From: Nymphaea colorata
Lineage: Eukaryota; Streptophyta; Magnoliopsida; Nymphaeales; Nymphaeaceae
NCBI RefSeq assembly: GCF_008831285.2
Contig: NC_045138.2
Location: 40,725,115 to 40,789,114, forward strand
Direction: 5' to 3'
Length of the DNA stretch: 64,000 nucleotides
Program-made: the position numbers and the translations under genes
Shown: piece by piece, positions 34,138-46,186 of the stretch
Layout of the letters: each line of letters starts with the position of its first letter
Position numbering within the stretch: the first letter of the stretch is position 1
Notes under the pieces: model-generated
Told to the model about the DNA's origin: nothing
What the model saw: the letters and a program-made list of their open reading frames with translations, nothing else
The model's database searches: none

Positions 34138-37100
34138 TTAACTGCATGCTTGAATTGTTCTTGCATGAGTAAAGCTCATTGCAGAATGGTGCACGCGGGT
34201 TTCACACTTTGGCAATGGCATGACAGTTTCAAAGGCTTCAACAAGCAGCGCTACTTTCTTCCTTCGAGCAGGAGCCAACTTGTTCACTGCCTGCCTTAGT
34301 GCATAATCTAACATCCACTCCTCTGAGTTTTTTCTTTCATCCATCATCTGATGCCGAAGATCAACCTTCTCTGCATCAGGGTCAGGCTCAATAGGCAGGA
34401 AGCTTGGTCCTCTTGGGTTGAACATCCTTTCCTCATTAACGTTCTCCACTTTGCGTTTGGGATTTGCCCTATATTTGAGGCCACTGTAGTTTGAGACAGG
34501 AGGCTGAATGGCGTTCATCACAGGCCTCATGACTTTCTCATCTTTGTTCATGCTCCCAATATCATCGTTGCTTTCAAAGTTGGATACTTCGCTTTGGTTA
34601 CTTGGGCTTCCGTCTATACCTGTGTTACTGCTCTTCTCAATGATGAAATGGCTTTCAGCTTTAGGAGGACTCCAGACACTTTCCTCTTGTTGCTCAGTAT
34701 CACAGTTCATTTGCAGGCCATCTTTGGAACAATCATCAACTGATGTTGGTTTGTTCTGATCGCCAGATTCTCCTGATGAAACGTTACATGGACATTGGCT
34801 ATCTGAAGATCCTAAAGACTGAATTTCAGCTAGTTTGGCGGTGCAGTTTTCTTCATCAGGTACTTCGTCCCGGGATTCGACTTGAAAATGTTTGCCACCT
34901 GTTGCATCCTGATGATTTTGATCCTTCACAATATCAAGTTGGACGAATTCGATGTCCTTTTGAATAACGTTTAGGTTGCTATCCCCTGTGACTGTTTCAT
35001 CTTTTGCTTCAGGGACCAACAGCGGAGGGGGACAGTTCTCTGTTTCAAGGTCATCAGGATGTTCAATCACTTTGATTTGGATTTCCTCGGCAACGTCTTG
35101 AACAGCCAGGTCAGAGTTTTGAGTGACCGGAAATGTCGTCTCATCTGCCACAAGATCGTCCTCAGAATAATCAGGAACTGCCTCTACCATTGTTTGCACA
35201 TCTGAACATCCCTGGCCATCTGATGCAACTTGAACATCCACAAGGGCTTCTTTGGCATCATGGTCATCCTTCAATTCGCAACTTCCTTCAGCAACTACAA
35301 ATGCTTCATCACCTTCAACTAACCGATTATCTGGATTAGGAATATCATCTTCATAATCCATAGCCTCTTGCTCTGTTGTATAGAGTTCTACTACAATCAC
35401 AGTGGTTTCAGTTTGAACTACAGGTGCAGTAGCTTCTGTTTGGACTTGTTCATTGGTGTGGTTGATTTCATCTCCTTGAGAGGTGGGAAAATTATCGTCT
35501 AAGCTTTCATTGATCACAGGCTCTAGCTCTGTTGGATGGAGGGATCCCATGACTTCAGTCTGAACCTCTTCCTTGGGTATGGTGATTTCATTCTTTTCTG
35601 CAGCAAGAATATCAACATTAGGACAGAAGTCTATAAATTCAGTGTAAACTTCTTCCTTGGTTGTTCCGATTTCATCAGTTTGATCAGCAGGAAAATTGAC
35701 CTCTAAGACTTCGGAAGCTATGAGGTCAAGCTCTATTGGATAGAGTTCCACAAACTCTATTAGTTCAGCCTGATCTTCTTCCATTATGACTATTTCATCA
35801 CCTTGTGCAGCAGGGTCATCAATCTCAACGTTTTCAATGGCTTCACTGGAGTCCTCTGGTAAAGGATTGCCGGTTTGATCACAGAAATCCAGCGGTGTGC
35901 TGTTGCTGAAGGGGTTGCTATCTGGTTCATCATAGATTAATACTGCTTCACGCACCAGAGGAGTACTTGCGTGCTCTGGCTCACCATCAGTGAATGAACT
36001 ACCAGAAGTCTCATCATAGAGACTTGCTTCGTCATCCTCTTCCATTTCTGTGATAGTGTCCGAACGTAATCCAACTTCATCTGATTCACTTCCACCGCAA
36101 GCTTCAGAAGTCACGTCTTCTTCTGGAAAAAAACTGCCATTCTCATCCGAAAGCTGGTCCAATGCCACATTGCAATCAATGCTTTGAGAGGCTCCTGACA
36201 AAGCAGCTGCAGTATCTGCATCTCGCAGACAGGAATCATCAATCCTGTCTTCATGATTGCCACCGTCTTCAGCTTCTAAAGAGACGTTTTTCTCATAATG
36301 TGCTCTGCTTGATACAGTTTCTTCTGCCTTTACACAATCCTGTTCTGATTCCGAGGCAATTTTTTCACATGAAACAACTACGGATTCACTAAGTTTTTTT
36401 GCATCATCTTCTTCATTTGTTGGTTCCGCAACTTCATCATCGGAACAAATTTCCATGTTTCCACACTTACCAAAGCTCTCGACATCCGTTAGATCAGGTG
36501 CCCAATCTGGGAATATCTCCAGAAAGAATTCATCACTCCAATCTCCCGTCAGCAGTTCACTCTGTTCTTCATTCCAACTGTGCGGCCACCTCGGCGAGCT
36601 GATCATGTCCGTCCGGAACACCTCTTCACTTCTGACAGGCACCAAATTCTGCCCTGTATCTATTTTTTTCTTAACTTCTTTAGCGTTTTTAATCCTCCGT
36701 GGTATGCTTCCTTTCATCTTAACGCTCTTCTGAGTCTTCAGCAAACGCCTCCTTGCTGATATGAAGTGCTTCAAGGGAGGCAAGGGCTTATGAAAATGCC
36801 CATTGAGAGAGCAATAAGTATACGGGCAGACCTTAAAGATTGAAGTTCCTTCAGATTCTGTGCCTCCAGGATGAAGGTCCAAATAATCAGGGAACTTCGA
36901 GTCCTTTATTGTGGAAGAACAAGTCGAACGCGCAATATCTTGCAGTGAAAATAAAGGCAGCCCAGTAGCCTTCATGGAAGGCTTGATCGGCTTCAAGCTA
37001 GAGGACCTCGTCAATTGCTTCACGTTCTTCGACGCCGACGCCGTCGTCGACTTAGAACCACGAGCGTCAGGCTTTTTACGAGTATAATTCGAATCTCTAG

Positions 37101-37467
37101 CCCTCTGAATTCTATTGCTGGTTTGTGTTTGGGTGCTTACCTGCACGTTCTCCTTCCTCTTGTCTGAACTGCTTGTGGGTTTCATGTAGTTTGGCGATCT
37201 ATCCTCCATCCTGGTTGCCGTCTGCTTCTTCTTGGCGTCCTCGTCCTGTTTCGGAGGTGATCCAATGCTACGCCAGTCTGCAAGTTTTAACGATCGAGAT
37301 CTTCTCAGCTTCTTCTTCAGCTCACCACCTCCCCTGATGGATTGAGAAGGCCGAGCAATCATCTCCTCATACAGAGGAGACTTTCCCGCAGTTCGTCGGT
37401 CCAGTTTAATAGAATTCTTCATTTCTGCTCTGTTTCCGACCTTGTTTTCTGCCTTTTTTTGCACCAT
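34138..37467 (-). CDS. Large plant calmodulin-binding domain protein (PICBP-like)
   Basis: One uninterrupted frame of 1109 residues. The N-terminal ~250 residues are basic and Ser/Lys/Arg-rich. A motif YCSLNGHFHKPLPPLKHFISARRRLLKTQKS lies at about 217-250, seen in this family. The middle ~700 residues are acidic and low in complexity, with degenerate internal repeats around 553-702. The C-terminal block (about 1010-1084) has NPRGPSFLPIEPDPDAEKV, a DERKNSEEWMLDYALRQ segment and a basic amphipathic stretch, LAPARRKKVALLVEAFETV, which matches the plant calmodulin-binding domain. Relatives include the potato and Arabidopsis pathogen-induced calmodulin-binding proteins, which bind calmodulin in a calcium-dependent way. 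Some relatives carry several such domains; I see one here. The start at 37467 (MVQKKAENK) is the first in-frame ATG. Confidence 0.9.
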   Translation of the reverse strand: MVQKKAENKVGNRAEMKNSIKLDRRTAGKSPLYEEMIARPSQSIRGGGELKKKLRRSRSLKLADWRSIGSPPKQDEDAKKKQTATRMEDRSPNYMKPTSSSDKRKENVQVSTQTQTSNRIQRARDSNYTRKKPDARGSKSTTASASKNVKQLTRSSSLKPIKPSMKATGLPLFSLQDIARSTCSSTIKDSKFPDYLDLHPGGTESEGTSIFKVCPYTYCSLNGHFHKPLPPLKHFISARRRLLKTQKSVKMKGSIPRRIKNAKEVKKKIDTGQNLVPVRSEEVFRTDMISSPRWPHSWNEEQSELLTGDWSDEFFLEIFPDWAPDLTDVESFGKCGNMEICSDDEVAEPTNEEDDAKKLSESVVVSCEKIASESEQDCVKAEETVSSRAHYEKNVSLEAEDGGNHEDRIDDSCLRDADTAAALSGASQSIDCNVALDQLSDENGSFFPEEDVTSEACGGSESDEVGLRSDTITEMEEDDEASLYDETSGSSFTDGEPEHASTPLVREAVLIYDEPDSNPFSNSTPLDFCDQTGNPLPEDSSEAIENVEIDDPAAQGDEIVIMEEDQAELIEFVELYPIELDLIASEVLEVNFPADQTDEIGTTKEEVYTEFIDFCPNVDILAAEKNEITIPKEEVQTEVMGSLHPTELEPVINESLDDNFPTSQGDEINHTNEQVQTEATAPVVQTETTVIVVELYTTEQEAMDYEDDIPNPDNRLVEGDEAFVVAEGSCELKDDHDAKEALVDVQVASDGQGCSDVQTMVEAVPDYSEDDLVADETTFPVTQNSDLAVQDVAEEIQIKVIEHPDDLETENCPPPLLVPEAKDETVTGDSNLNVIQKDIEFVQLDIVKDQNHQDATGGKHFQVESRDEVPDEENCTAKLAEIQSLGSSDSQCPCNVSSGESGDQNKPTSVDDCSKDGLQMNCDTEQQEESVWSPPKAESHFIIEKSSNTGIDGSPSNQSEVSNFESNDDIGSMNKDEKVMRPVMNAIQPPVSNYSGLKYRANPKRKVENVNEERMFNPRGPSFLPIEPDPDAEKVDLRHQMMDERKNSEEWMLDYALRQAVNKLAPARRKKVALLVEAFETVMPLPKCETRVHHSAMSFTHARTIQACS

Positions 37468-40385
37468 GGTGGAAGCAAACTTGGATGGTGCGGATCAAAG
37501 AAGAAAGTTGGGTCGGTGCCTTGTGCCTTCTGGTTGGTGGCTATGGTGCTCTGTATTCCTTCCCTTGATGGGTGAATGAATTGCAGATAGAGGAAGGAAA
37601 GGGGAGAAGAAGACTTTCATGGTGGGTTAGATGGGAGTGGGAAGACGGAAACAAGGTTGGAAGACGCACACCAACCATGGAATTCCATAGCTGATTTTCA
37701 TCAGCTACAGTGGCCCTGCAATTGACATACAAAGTTTTTCTTTTCTGCGAAATCTTTTCACCGTTCTTCTATGAGGAATTCATGCAGGAACCTACAGCAT
37801 GTACCTAATCTCCAAAACGGACCTTGTATCTTCTAATTGTTTCAAATACTTCAAGCAATTTTAGCTAGGAGCCCGTGTTTGGAGATTATCAATAAGAGTG
37901 TGCCGCTTTAAAAATTTAAATGTAAAAGGTTGTACCTTAAGTTGAAAGTCTCTTCCATTTGTTTTACTTGAATCCACCAGACTGGGCCCTTCCATTTGAA
38001 AATTTGGATATGAATGGATGAGTCCCTTGTTTTCTTATTGTGCTGCTTTTTTCCTCTTACTGGCGCTATTGGCTTTCTGTTGCATTATTAATTTGTTTTC
38101 ACTAGCTTTTTAAAACTTAGGTGGCCTTGATTCTTGATGGCCAAATTACATATATGCCCAAAACCCTAATGTCCAAAACTTGAACAACATTGATTCTTCT
38201 GCACCAAGTTATTCCTGCCTGCTCAAAATTAGGTCTATTTCTCAAGAACCCATCAAACCCAGGTGGCTTTTGACCTAATTTACATGCTAAGCTCATTTAT
38301 TAAGCATAAACTAAGCACCTAATACATGTTCACCAAGTTAAGGCATCTCAAAGGCAATGAATGTCAAAACCCTCTCTCCCCTAAATCCCCTCCTCAGCCT
38401 GGGTGTAGTTAGCCTTAATTTTGGTTGGATGTTGATTCCAATGCATTGGTGGCAACCATATATGTAAAAAGCTACAACATATGGGAAAAAATAATTCAGA
38501 ATCTAATGTATCTGCAGTAATCTATCTACATGATCCACTGCAAATAAGTTTATCAGATTTTAAGGCTTCAATTTGCAGAAATATTTGCTTAAAATGGTTG
38601 AATTATACTGGAGGGTTCTTGTGGATGTGGGCCCATGGGGCAAAAAAAAAAAAATCATATCTCTTCCCCCTTTGCTTTATTTTCCTTTATTTTATCCTTT
38701 TGTTTGTTTTTATATGGTATCAAAAAGGATATTTTATTTATCAGGTTGGTGATTTCTTACTTGTTCCTGTGATATATATATATATATATATATATATCGT
38801 ATTATCTTTACGACAGTTCAGTTTGTTGTAAACAAGTTCTCTAATATTGAGACTTCATATATTGGGAAGTCAAACTATAACGAGAAAGAAGGTAAAGGTC
38901 TTTTTTTTTGTCGGTCGAAACCATATATATTTAATATTTCTTTCACTTATTTATTTCTCACCATATCATGCTCGGCAGGTTCGGTTTCCTTTGCATATTT
39001 CAGATAACCAAATCAGATTCGAATGGATCGTCGGATAAAATTTCAACCTTCCATAAGCCAATATTTTGAAATACACGTTTCTACCACACATGCTTTAAAA
39101 ACATCAATATGCTATGTTGGTGTGATTATCTCTGGTCTTCAGCTGTTGATGATAAAACATATATGTCAAGAATATAATGTTCTTTCATATTAAATGAAGT
39201 GCTTACCGTTCCCCTTATCTCTTCCGGCCTTGTTTGCAGTATTTTAGGGTTTTACAGTTTAGGAAGTTGAAGTCACGTAAGCTCGAAACGAAAACTGACC
39301 GCTTACCAGCCTCTGCTGCTTCATCCATTGCACCAACCTCTCGAGATTGTACTCGGCTTAATTAATATATTATAGGATAAGACAAAGTTAAGAGTTTAGA
39401 AGAAGAATTAAGGCATGAAGGGTGTTTTGGTACATTGAAGAGAAGTACAAAGTGGCCGGCTTGTATGACCCGGCAGCCACCGGGAAAAGGGTGAGGAGGA
39501 AGCGTGAGGGGTTTGGAATGAGGAAGACTACAAACAAGGGTCGGCTGCCGGCAATAAAGGGGGTCCGGAGGGTCCCTCTTCACCTTTATGGACGGCTTGT
39601 TTGATTTCTTTTGGGTTTCCAACTTTTAGTCCTACCTCACTACCACATCCCCTTCATCTTTTTTCTTTGTTTTCAACATTTGGATCTCCTGTTACACATC
39701 CCTGACTAGAACATTCTAAAGCACAGCTAATCTCGCCAAGGGATGAACATTCTTTTTTGGGTTTTTCATTTTTAGTTGTGATCGTTATGTATCTTTATCA
39801 CTTGGCTAATGAGATGGATGAAGAAGTTTAGGTTCAGTAAGGTGATTTAGAAGTTCGTTCCTAATCAGAATAAACGTCAACTCCATAGCAATGAAGGAAA
39901 AAAATCAAAGTTTCCTTGTGTTTGACTGCCGCTCGTCTGATCAAAGATCTTAGATTTTTCAAAATTTTGGTTTGAAAGATCCCATTGTATATCAAACTCT
40001 CACCCTTTCATATGAGATTCACGAATTTCAGGCCTAATGGGGATCTCAATTTTATAGTTCTTAGGTAGCAGTTTGCTGGAACTATGTATTTAAATCAGAC
40101 CCTCAAATTTAAGATCCAAGATAACCAAATGCCCACTAACTCTAGCTTGCTGATAAACCCAAAAAAGAAGAAAAACTCTTAATCTTTTATGTTTTTTTTT
40201 GTTATACTTTTCAACTATTCTCATCTTGCAGCTAGTCGTGGGCATCTTCTGTTTCAATGCGGCACTTGATACACCATTTGTTTTTGGGAGTTTCTTTATT
40301 GGTATTAGGTGTTCGGAGATTGGTATTTGGTAGATCACAATTCACAAGCAATCGACTAATTGGATCCATATCCATATTATAGAAA
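37468..40385. other. Intergenic region, upstream of the calmodulin-binding protein gene
   Basis: Leader and promoter of the minus-strand gene should lie in the first several hundred bases. A (TA)n run is at 38772-38797. No frame shows a domain. Confidence 0.45.
38772..38797. repeat. (TA)n microsatellite
   Basis: 26 bases of AT alternation. Confidence 0.93.
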
Positions 40386-40475
40386 AAATATTGGGTTTTC
40401 ATGCAAGAATTTATTGGGTTTCGTTTTTCATGCAAGAGATTGGTTTCGTTTTTCATGCAAGAATATTGGGTTTTC
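40386..40475. repeat. Short tandem repeat of a ~27-30 bp unit
   Basis: Three imperfect copies of TTGG(G)TTT(CG)TTTTTCATGCAAGA follow each other, with small length differences. Confidence 0.8.
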
Positions 40476-40904
40476 CTTAAATTTAAAGATGCTTTCTCTC
40501 ATTTTCTTCTCCTCCAGAAGCTTCCTTCTCCATTATTGAGATGGGATCGTCGTGCATGGGACATGTGCATATGAGACTGTGATATGATAAATGAGTCAGA
40601 TCCTAAGACTAGATGGTAGGACCCAGATCGTGAGGTTCGGATATCGACGTCCAAGCCAGTTGGAGGGACGGCAATGACGGTTTGGAGCTTACCGGAATCC
40701 AAAGCACCGGCCGACCAATTTAGTGCTCCAACTCCAAGCGTCGGTGCTTGGTTAGAAAGGGAGGTGTCCCCAAATGCCAGCCAATTTGGAGTACAATTTT
40801 GGATTCTTCACCAAAAGGCGTGGCTAAAGATTACGGTAGTGGTTGATGTACGTTACTCCATCTGGTGGCTTGTACGTGAACACAAAATAAAAAAAGTCTG
40901 TGTA

Positions 40905-41051
40905 AACACAAAAATTGAAAATTTTTAGTTAGTAATGTATTTTTTATATTTGAATTTAGTTTAGTTCTACCCCGATTTAATTTGACCCTACCCGGATAAG
41001 TTCGATGGACGATTTGGCTCAGTCCTGAAAAAAATCTTGGCTTCGCCCCTG
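40905..41051 (-). mobile_element. Partial hAT-like non-autonomous element
   Basis: Read on the minus strand, this begins with CAGGGGCGAAGCCAAG at 41051, continues with ATTTTTTTCAGG and ends past AAAATTTTCAATTTTTGTG. The same order of words occurs in the complete MITE at 60991-61186. The opposite terminal inverted repeat is missing, so this copy is truncated. Confidence 0.65.
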
Positions 41052-41204
41052 CCTAGCATAGTTTGTTGAATGTGCAGTTGCATAAAAGGTGTATCTTTAC
41101 TTCAATTCTCATAGGTACTATTCTTCTGAATTATAAACAAAACAATAAAATCACCAGTATTATACCCAAGGACCAAGTATCGTAAGATCCCAAGGGCCCA
41201 GGAC

Positions 41205-41280
41205 TGTGAGGGCTGGTGGAATGAGAGGAGACCTTCGGTCCTCTTTTCCGATGGTTGCTAACCATCTTCCTCACCAGGAT
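41205..41280. other. Branched foldback (outer stem with two inner hairpins)
   Basis: CTGGTG at 41213-41218 can pair with CACCAG at 41272-41277. Inside lie an imperfect hairpin around GACC-TTC-GGTC (41225-41243) and a perfect 7-bp stem GATGGTT-GCT-AACCATC (41250-41266). The function is unknown; it may be a transposon end. Confidence 0.5.
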
Positions 41281-41766
41281 TATACCACTTTATATGTTGC
41301 CAATTATTAAAAAAACTGAAAGCATTTGTGATTATGTAGACTGAATGATGAAGTTGTATTTCTTAAACATGTAAGATGCCTTTTATAAGTTGTAGAAAGA
41401 AAACAGACCGTTGATTTTTAAATTCTTAGGAGGATTTATTTGCGCTCATGAGAAGAATGTAAGTTTTATGTGAAATGTTTTGGATAAGGAGATCACATTT
41501 GGTAGATATTGCAAGAAAATGAGTGCAGATTGTTAAAAATGAAAAAAGAAAGACTCGCTAGTTACACCAGTTAAATAACAATTTGAACTATTGAATGACT
41601 TTTTCTGAGTGCCCATATCTTCAATTTTTCAAGTTGGAAATTATTTCTGTAGTTTAAAATGATACCTACCCACTTCCTTGTTTCCTCTCAGGCAAAATAT
41701 CTAGGCACTGGGATGAAGCTATAAAAAAAAATCAAATTGTCATTAGTAAAAAAGTTAAAGTGGCAC

Positions 41767-41770
<4 letters not shown>

Positions 41771-41838
<68 letters not shown>
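41771..41838. repeat. Compound (CT)n(CA)n microsatellite
   Basis: 38 bases of CT joined to 30 bases of CA without interruption. Confidence 0.97.
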
Positions 41839-41840
<2 letters not shown>

Positions 41841-43899
41841 CACACATGTGCAGGCACACACAAAAGACTAATTTGAAGGGGAACCAAAAACAAGATACCA
41901 CTTAAATTTAAACAAAAGATCATGAAGGCTAATTTAGCAGAATACATATTTTAGATCAACCTATTTTTGTGAAAAAAAAAAATTATTTTTGACTACCAAA
42001 ATTTTAGTGTTTTACAAATTTATTAATTTTTTGAATGAACAAATAACACTTTTAAAGCTCAAAAATCATATTTATAAGATTATAAAAATATACATTGATA
42101 ATCTATTTTAAGAAGTCTGACGGATATAAAGACTCACAGACAAGTGTTCGTATGCATCCGTTATAGGAGGAACAACATGGACATGTTCCAGTGGGAGGAG
42201 GCGGCCAATTGTGTGAAAGTGTTAGAATGCTAATGACCACATCCACATTGAGAAATGAGGTGAGTTTTATTTATTGATCATTCACCATTTTCAAAGATAT
42301 TGAAGTTGGTAGCGCTATTAGAACATATTCCCAACGCCGTTGATAATCCCAAGAAGTGAACCCAAATCTCCAGTGGAGGCCCATGAAAGCTACCGCCAAT
42401 AAATATATATATATATATATATGAGAAAGAGTAAGGTAGGAAAGAATGGGACCTATGGAATCAAATGCTGTCGATTACCATACTTTCTTCCCTTCACAGG
42501 AGGTCGAAAGCATCTTTCCTACCGAATTCGCCTCCCAATGGAAGCAGCACTCAAGGATTCATGAATGGTGTAAAAATGTTCTGTTCCTCGGCACACGAGA
42601 GTTCATAACTACTGTAAGAATATTTTTACCCTTCCCTCTGTCTGTTTTCAAATTCGATGCAAGAAATACGAAAATTGTCAGATGCACCTAACAGTGAAAA
42701 GTTGCAGAGGATGGCTAAAAATTAAAAACTCGCCGTTATAAGCACTTGCTAACAGTCAAATAATCTGTTGTTATACCAGAATAATAGGTAATGCTCTTAT
42801 AACCACTGTTGCAGATATCACGATATTTTAAAAAATTTGGAAATATTAATGAAAAAAAACCAAGAAAATACCTTTTTCTTAAAGGAAAAAATAAATTCTA
42901 CTTTTTGGATTTTGATTGCGTCTTTATCCCACTTTTTTTCCTTTTTTTGTTTTTTTCCTTGTTTTTTTACATCATTATCATCGTACATCATCGTACATTC
43001 AAATTTAAACTGAAATAAAGTTACTTGTCATCATTAAAACATTATTTGTTTTCTCTGATGTCTTTTTATTATTTTTATCAAATTTTCTAATGTTCTTGTT
43101 TTTTCTCAAAAATTTCTCTGAATTTTATAAAAAATAACTTCACCAAAAAAATACACGAAAAAAACCTCATCATTAAAAATACAAGAACGACATTTACCAG
43201 AATACTTCTACCCACTATTTTTTAGCCATAAATTTTTAAATTTTAACTATCCAGCAAACATGGGACATCCAACAGTACATATTTCAAAGTCGAGGGAATC
43301 TGGTTTAAAATGGCCATTCCCTTACTAAATAGGGCCTGCAAGCAAGCAGGAACAAGTTCATGTGCCTGTGTCGAGATGTGACTAGTGTTGGAACTTTGTG
43401 ACCTGACATACTGTGGGCTCACAGGTCCGTAGAAACTCAGTTATGTTCCAAGAGAAGGGTGAGCCTTCCCCTTTATCCAAACATCTGAGCACCAAGACCC
43501 CTTCACATTCTTGACAGTTTCATGAGACAAGCATGTATTTCACATATGGCTGTTCTGTGACACTGGTCATGCCTCCCCTCTAGGCTGTCATCTTTGTCTT
43601 TATTACATTCCAAAATAATTGTTAACTTCTTAAAGATATGGACAACAACATGGCTTGACTAGGGTCACTAAAGGCCAATGGCAAGTCATGAGGGTAGAAA
43701 AGAAGAGCAATTTCTTCTAATTGACTCATGTGGCCTGCATGGTGGTAATTGTGCTTGGGAAGCAATCGCTCATGTTAAATTTGCAGTTATAATGGCTGAC
43801 ACTTCAGCTTACCAAACAGAAAAAAGAAAATCATTTTTGAAAAAAGTTGCTTTGCAAGTCAGAGCCCTTTAATAAATCTGATTAAGTGCGCAGAGCACC
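41839..43899. other. Intergenic region, no supported gene
   Basis: Very AT-rich. It includes a (TA)n run at 42402-42421 and the low-complexity block at 42816-43195, which resembles 32100-32455 at one end. No coding motifs. Confidence 0.45.
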
Positions 43900-44008
43900 C
43901 ATACTTGATAGTGCTCCTGAGGCGAGGGATAGCACTCCATGAGAATCAAACAAGAGATATGCCTAATACACACCTCATGTCCGACCAACTACTCTACGCC
44001 CCGCCCCG
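43900..44008 (-). mobile_element. tRNA-derived SINE-like sequence
   Basis: On the minus strand, GGGGCGGGGCG is followed by TAGAGTAGTTGG (43996-43985), a good RNA polymerase III A box. About 32 bases on comes TTGTTTGATTCTC (43953-43941), a degenerate B box. This is the typical 5' head of a plant SINE. The body after the B box is short or unresolved, and I see no tail. Confidence 0.5.
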
Positions 44009-46186
44009 CCCCTTTTGGCTACACCGAAGAGAGTCTGGAAATTGAAAAACAAGCTAAAGTATATTTAGTTTGGACATATTAATTTACGACAAGCAATTAT
44101 TATGACCACCTATGGTTGAATTTGTAAAATTACAGTACTTTAAATTTGGTTGACACATCAAGTTTCAGGTAAGCTGGAGAAAGGATCCCACCGATCTGGA
44201 AAAGGAACAGTTTACTTTGGTCTTCAGTGAGCAATAACCATTCTTGTTACATTTGAATTCTTATTAAGTCATGAAGTTGAAAAAAAAATCGTATATGAGA
44301 AAAAGAGAGAGAGAGAGAGTTTAACGTCTTTGCATCATGATGGATGCCTTTGCCCCCACAGCGTCGGTGAGAGAGAGAGAATGATTAAAGAGCATTGGAT
44401 TCTTAATGAACAATATATGAAGCGAATAAGTTTCATCTATTAATCATGTCCAAGTGGGAAAACCCTGAAAGCATGTCCAGAGGTCAGAACAGAATAGATC
44501 AACCAATGAACAGGGCTACATGAGAATGGAGAAACTCCGACTAGCCCATGTTGGATATTCAAATTTTCATTGTGAAGACCACCTTTAAAATATCGGCTAA
44601 TACCGCAACATATCAGTTTTTTCTGACTATCCATACCTGGATCTCATCCTCGCACGTGATTTCGATTAATTTCAACCCCACAAAATATAATTCGCAGTGC
44701 GGGACCCATTTCCTTTTGACTTGCGATTCACATGTTACCGTAAAGAAAATATCAAAAGTGAAAATAAATTTTGTTCAATGACTAAACCACTCATGAAGAT
44801 CGACATTTTTTTGTTGGGTAGATTCGCATGATCATGTTTACGTGTATATAATATGTTGACGGCGGAGGGGACGACAACGAAACGGCTGAATCCAGAGGCG
44901 TCGGGTGTAAGGGTCGATATGTTGATAAAATAATACTAGTAGCTTTTTTAACGATCACGCAAGGTCAACCGCATATGTAGTGATTATAAACACATCTTTG
45001 TGAATAATTTGGAACGTGCAGTCTACATGCCTATCCGTATCCACAGAAAAATCTCAAACCCCATTTCAGAGTTTCTCGAGCAAGCCCTAACATGTTCTCA
45101 GAGGAGGAGGCACAACATAGATCGGCAAAAACATCACGTAGTGGCATCCAAGTTACTGAAGTAAAATTAAGACATAGCAAGTTAAGATGTACTTACCCAT
45201 AATGGAAATTTTCCATTTTAGCGATGCTGGTTAAACTGTTGTCTTTTGCTTGTCTACACTAACAGATTGGAGAACTTAAAGCATCTGATTCATGTTAAAC
45301 AGGTCGTGTACACATGATAATGGTGACGATGAAGCTTCTTCTTTTACACAGCAACTTGTCAGTGAATCAGATTGTCAAAACTATAAACGGATGACAAACG
45401 TAATTAATATTCAACTCCCAAAAATAGAGACTTCGTAGACTTTGACAATTAATCTTTTCAGTACATACAGGCATGGCTAGATTCCCTATCAGTTAGTATG
45501 AATCAATCTTTGATAACATCCAGGAAGAATTGCAGTTAAACAATTGCCACAACAGTTATAGACTCAATTCATCTCAGATGATTCTCGATTACCATATATG
45601 AGAATCAGTCATATCTCGTAGAACAGAAACCACGTGACGTAAGATAAACAAGATAAGATGATGAGATCCAACTCTGTATCAGCTGTATCCTAAAGATTTA
45701 AAAAGGCAAATTGAGGGGAAAGAAGATTGAATGAGGAAACCAATTTCTATTCAGTACCACACTCTCGAACATTATTCAGAATTGTGTGCTAAAGAGAGCA
45801 CACCAAAAGAAATTTTGAAGTTTTGAACCATTACACAAATAAGAAAAAAAACTTGGTTATTGAATCATAGATTAACTTAAAAACTAAAACTCACATTTAA
45901 AACAGAGAGGAATAACACAAAAGATATTATCTGTATCATATTCTAAAAGACCAAGTTAAGAGATAAGAGAAACTTTACAGGACTGATATAAAATATCGGA
46001 AGGAAATTTAGTAACTTATGTAACAACTTAAAATTGAAAAATAATTTGGAAATGAGAAAGCACAATGACATCAAGTTCCCACCATGATTATGTAATAGAT
46101 GGGAATCAATGAGATGAAATAAAAAGCATAAAGAATTGATGGCTGCAACAAGACATGCGGCCTCTTCATGAAGATGAAGTGAAACT
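44009..46186. other. Intergenic region, nothing recognised
   Basis: AT-rich. Short GA runs occur near 44306-44320 and 44370-44380. No gene-like frame. Confidence 0.45.

Noticed and set aside
39362..39622. Overlapping short frames on both strands
   Set aside because: Somewhat GC-rich but without domain or splice-compatible neighbours.
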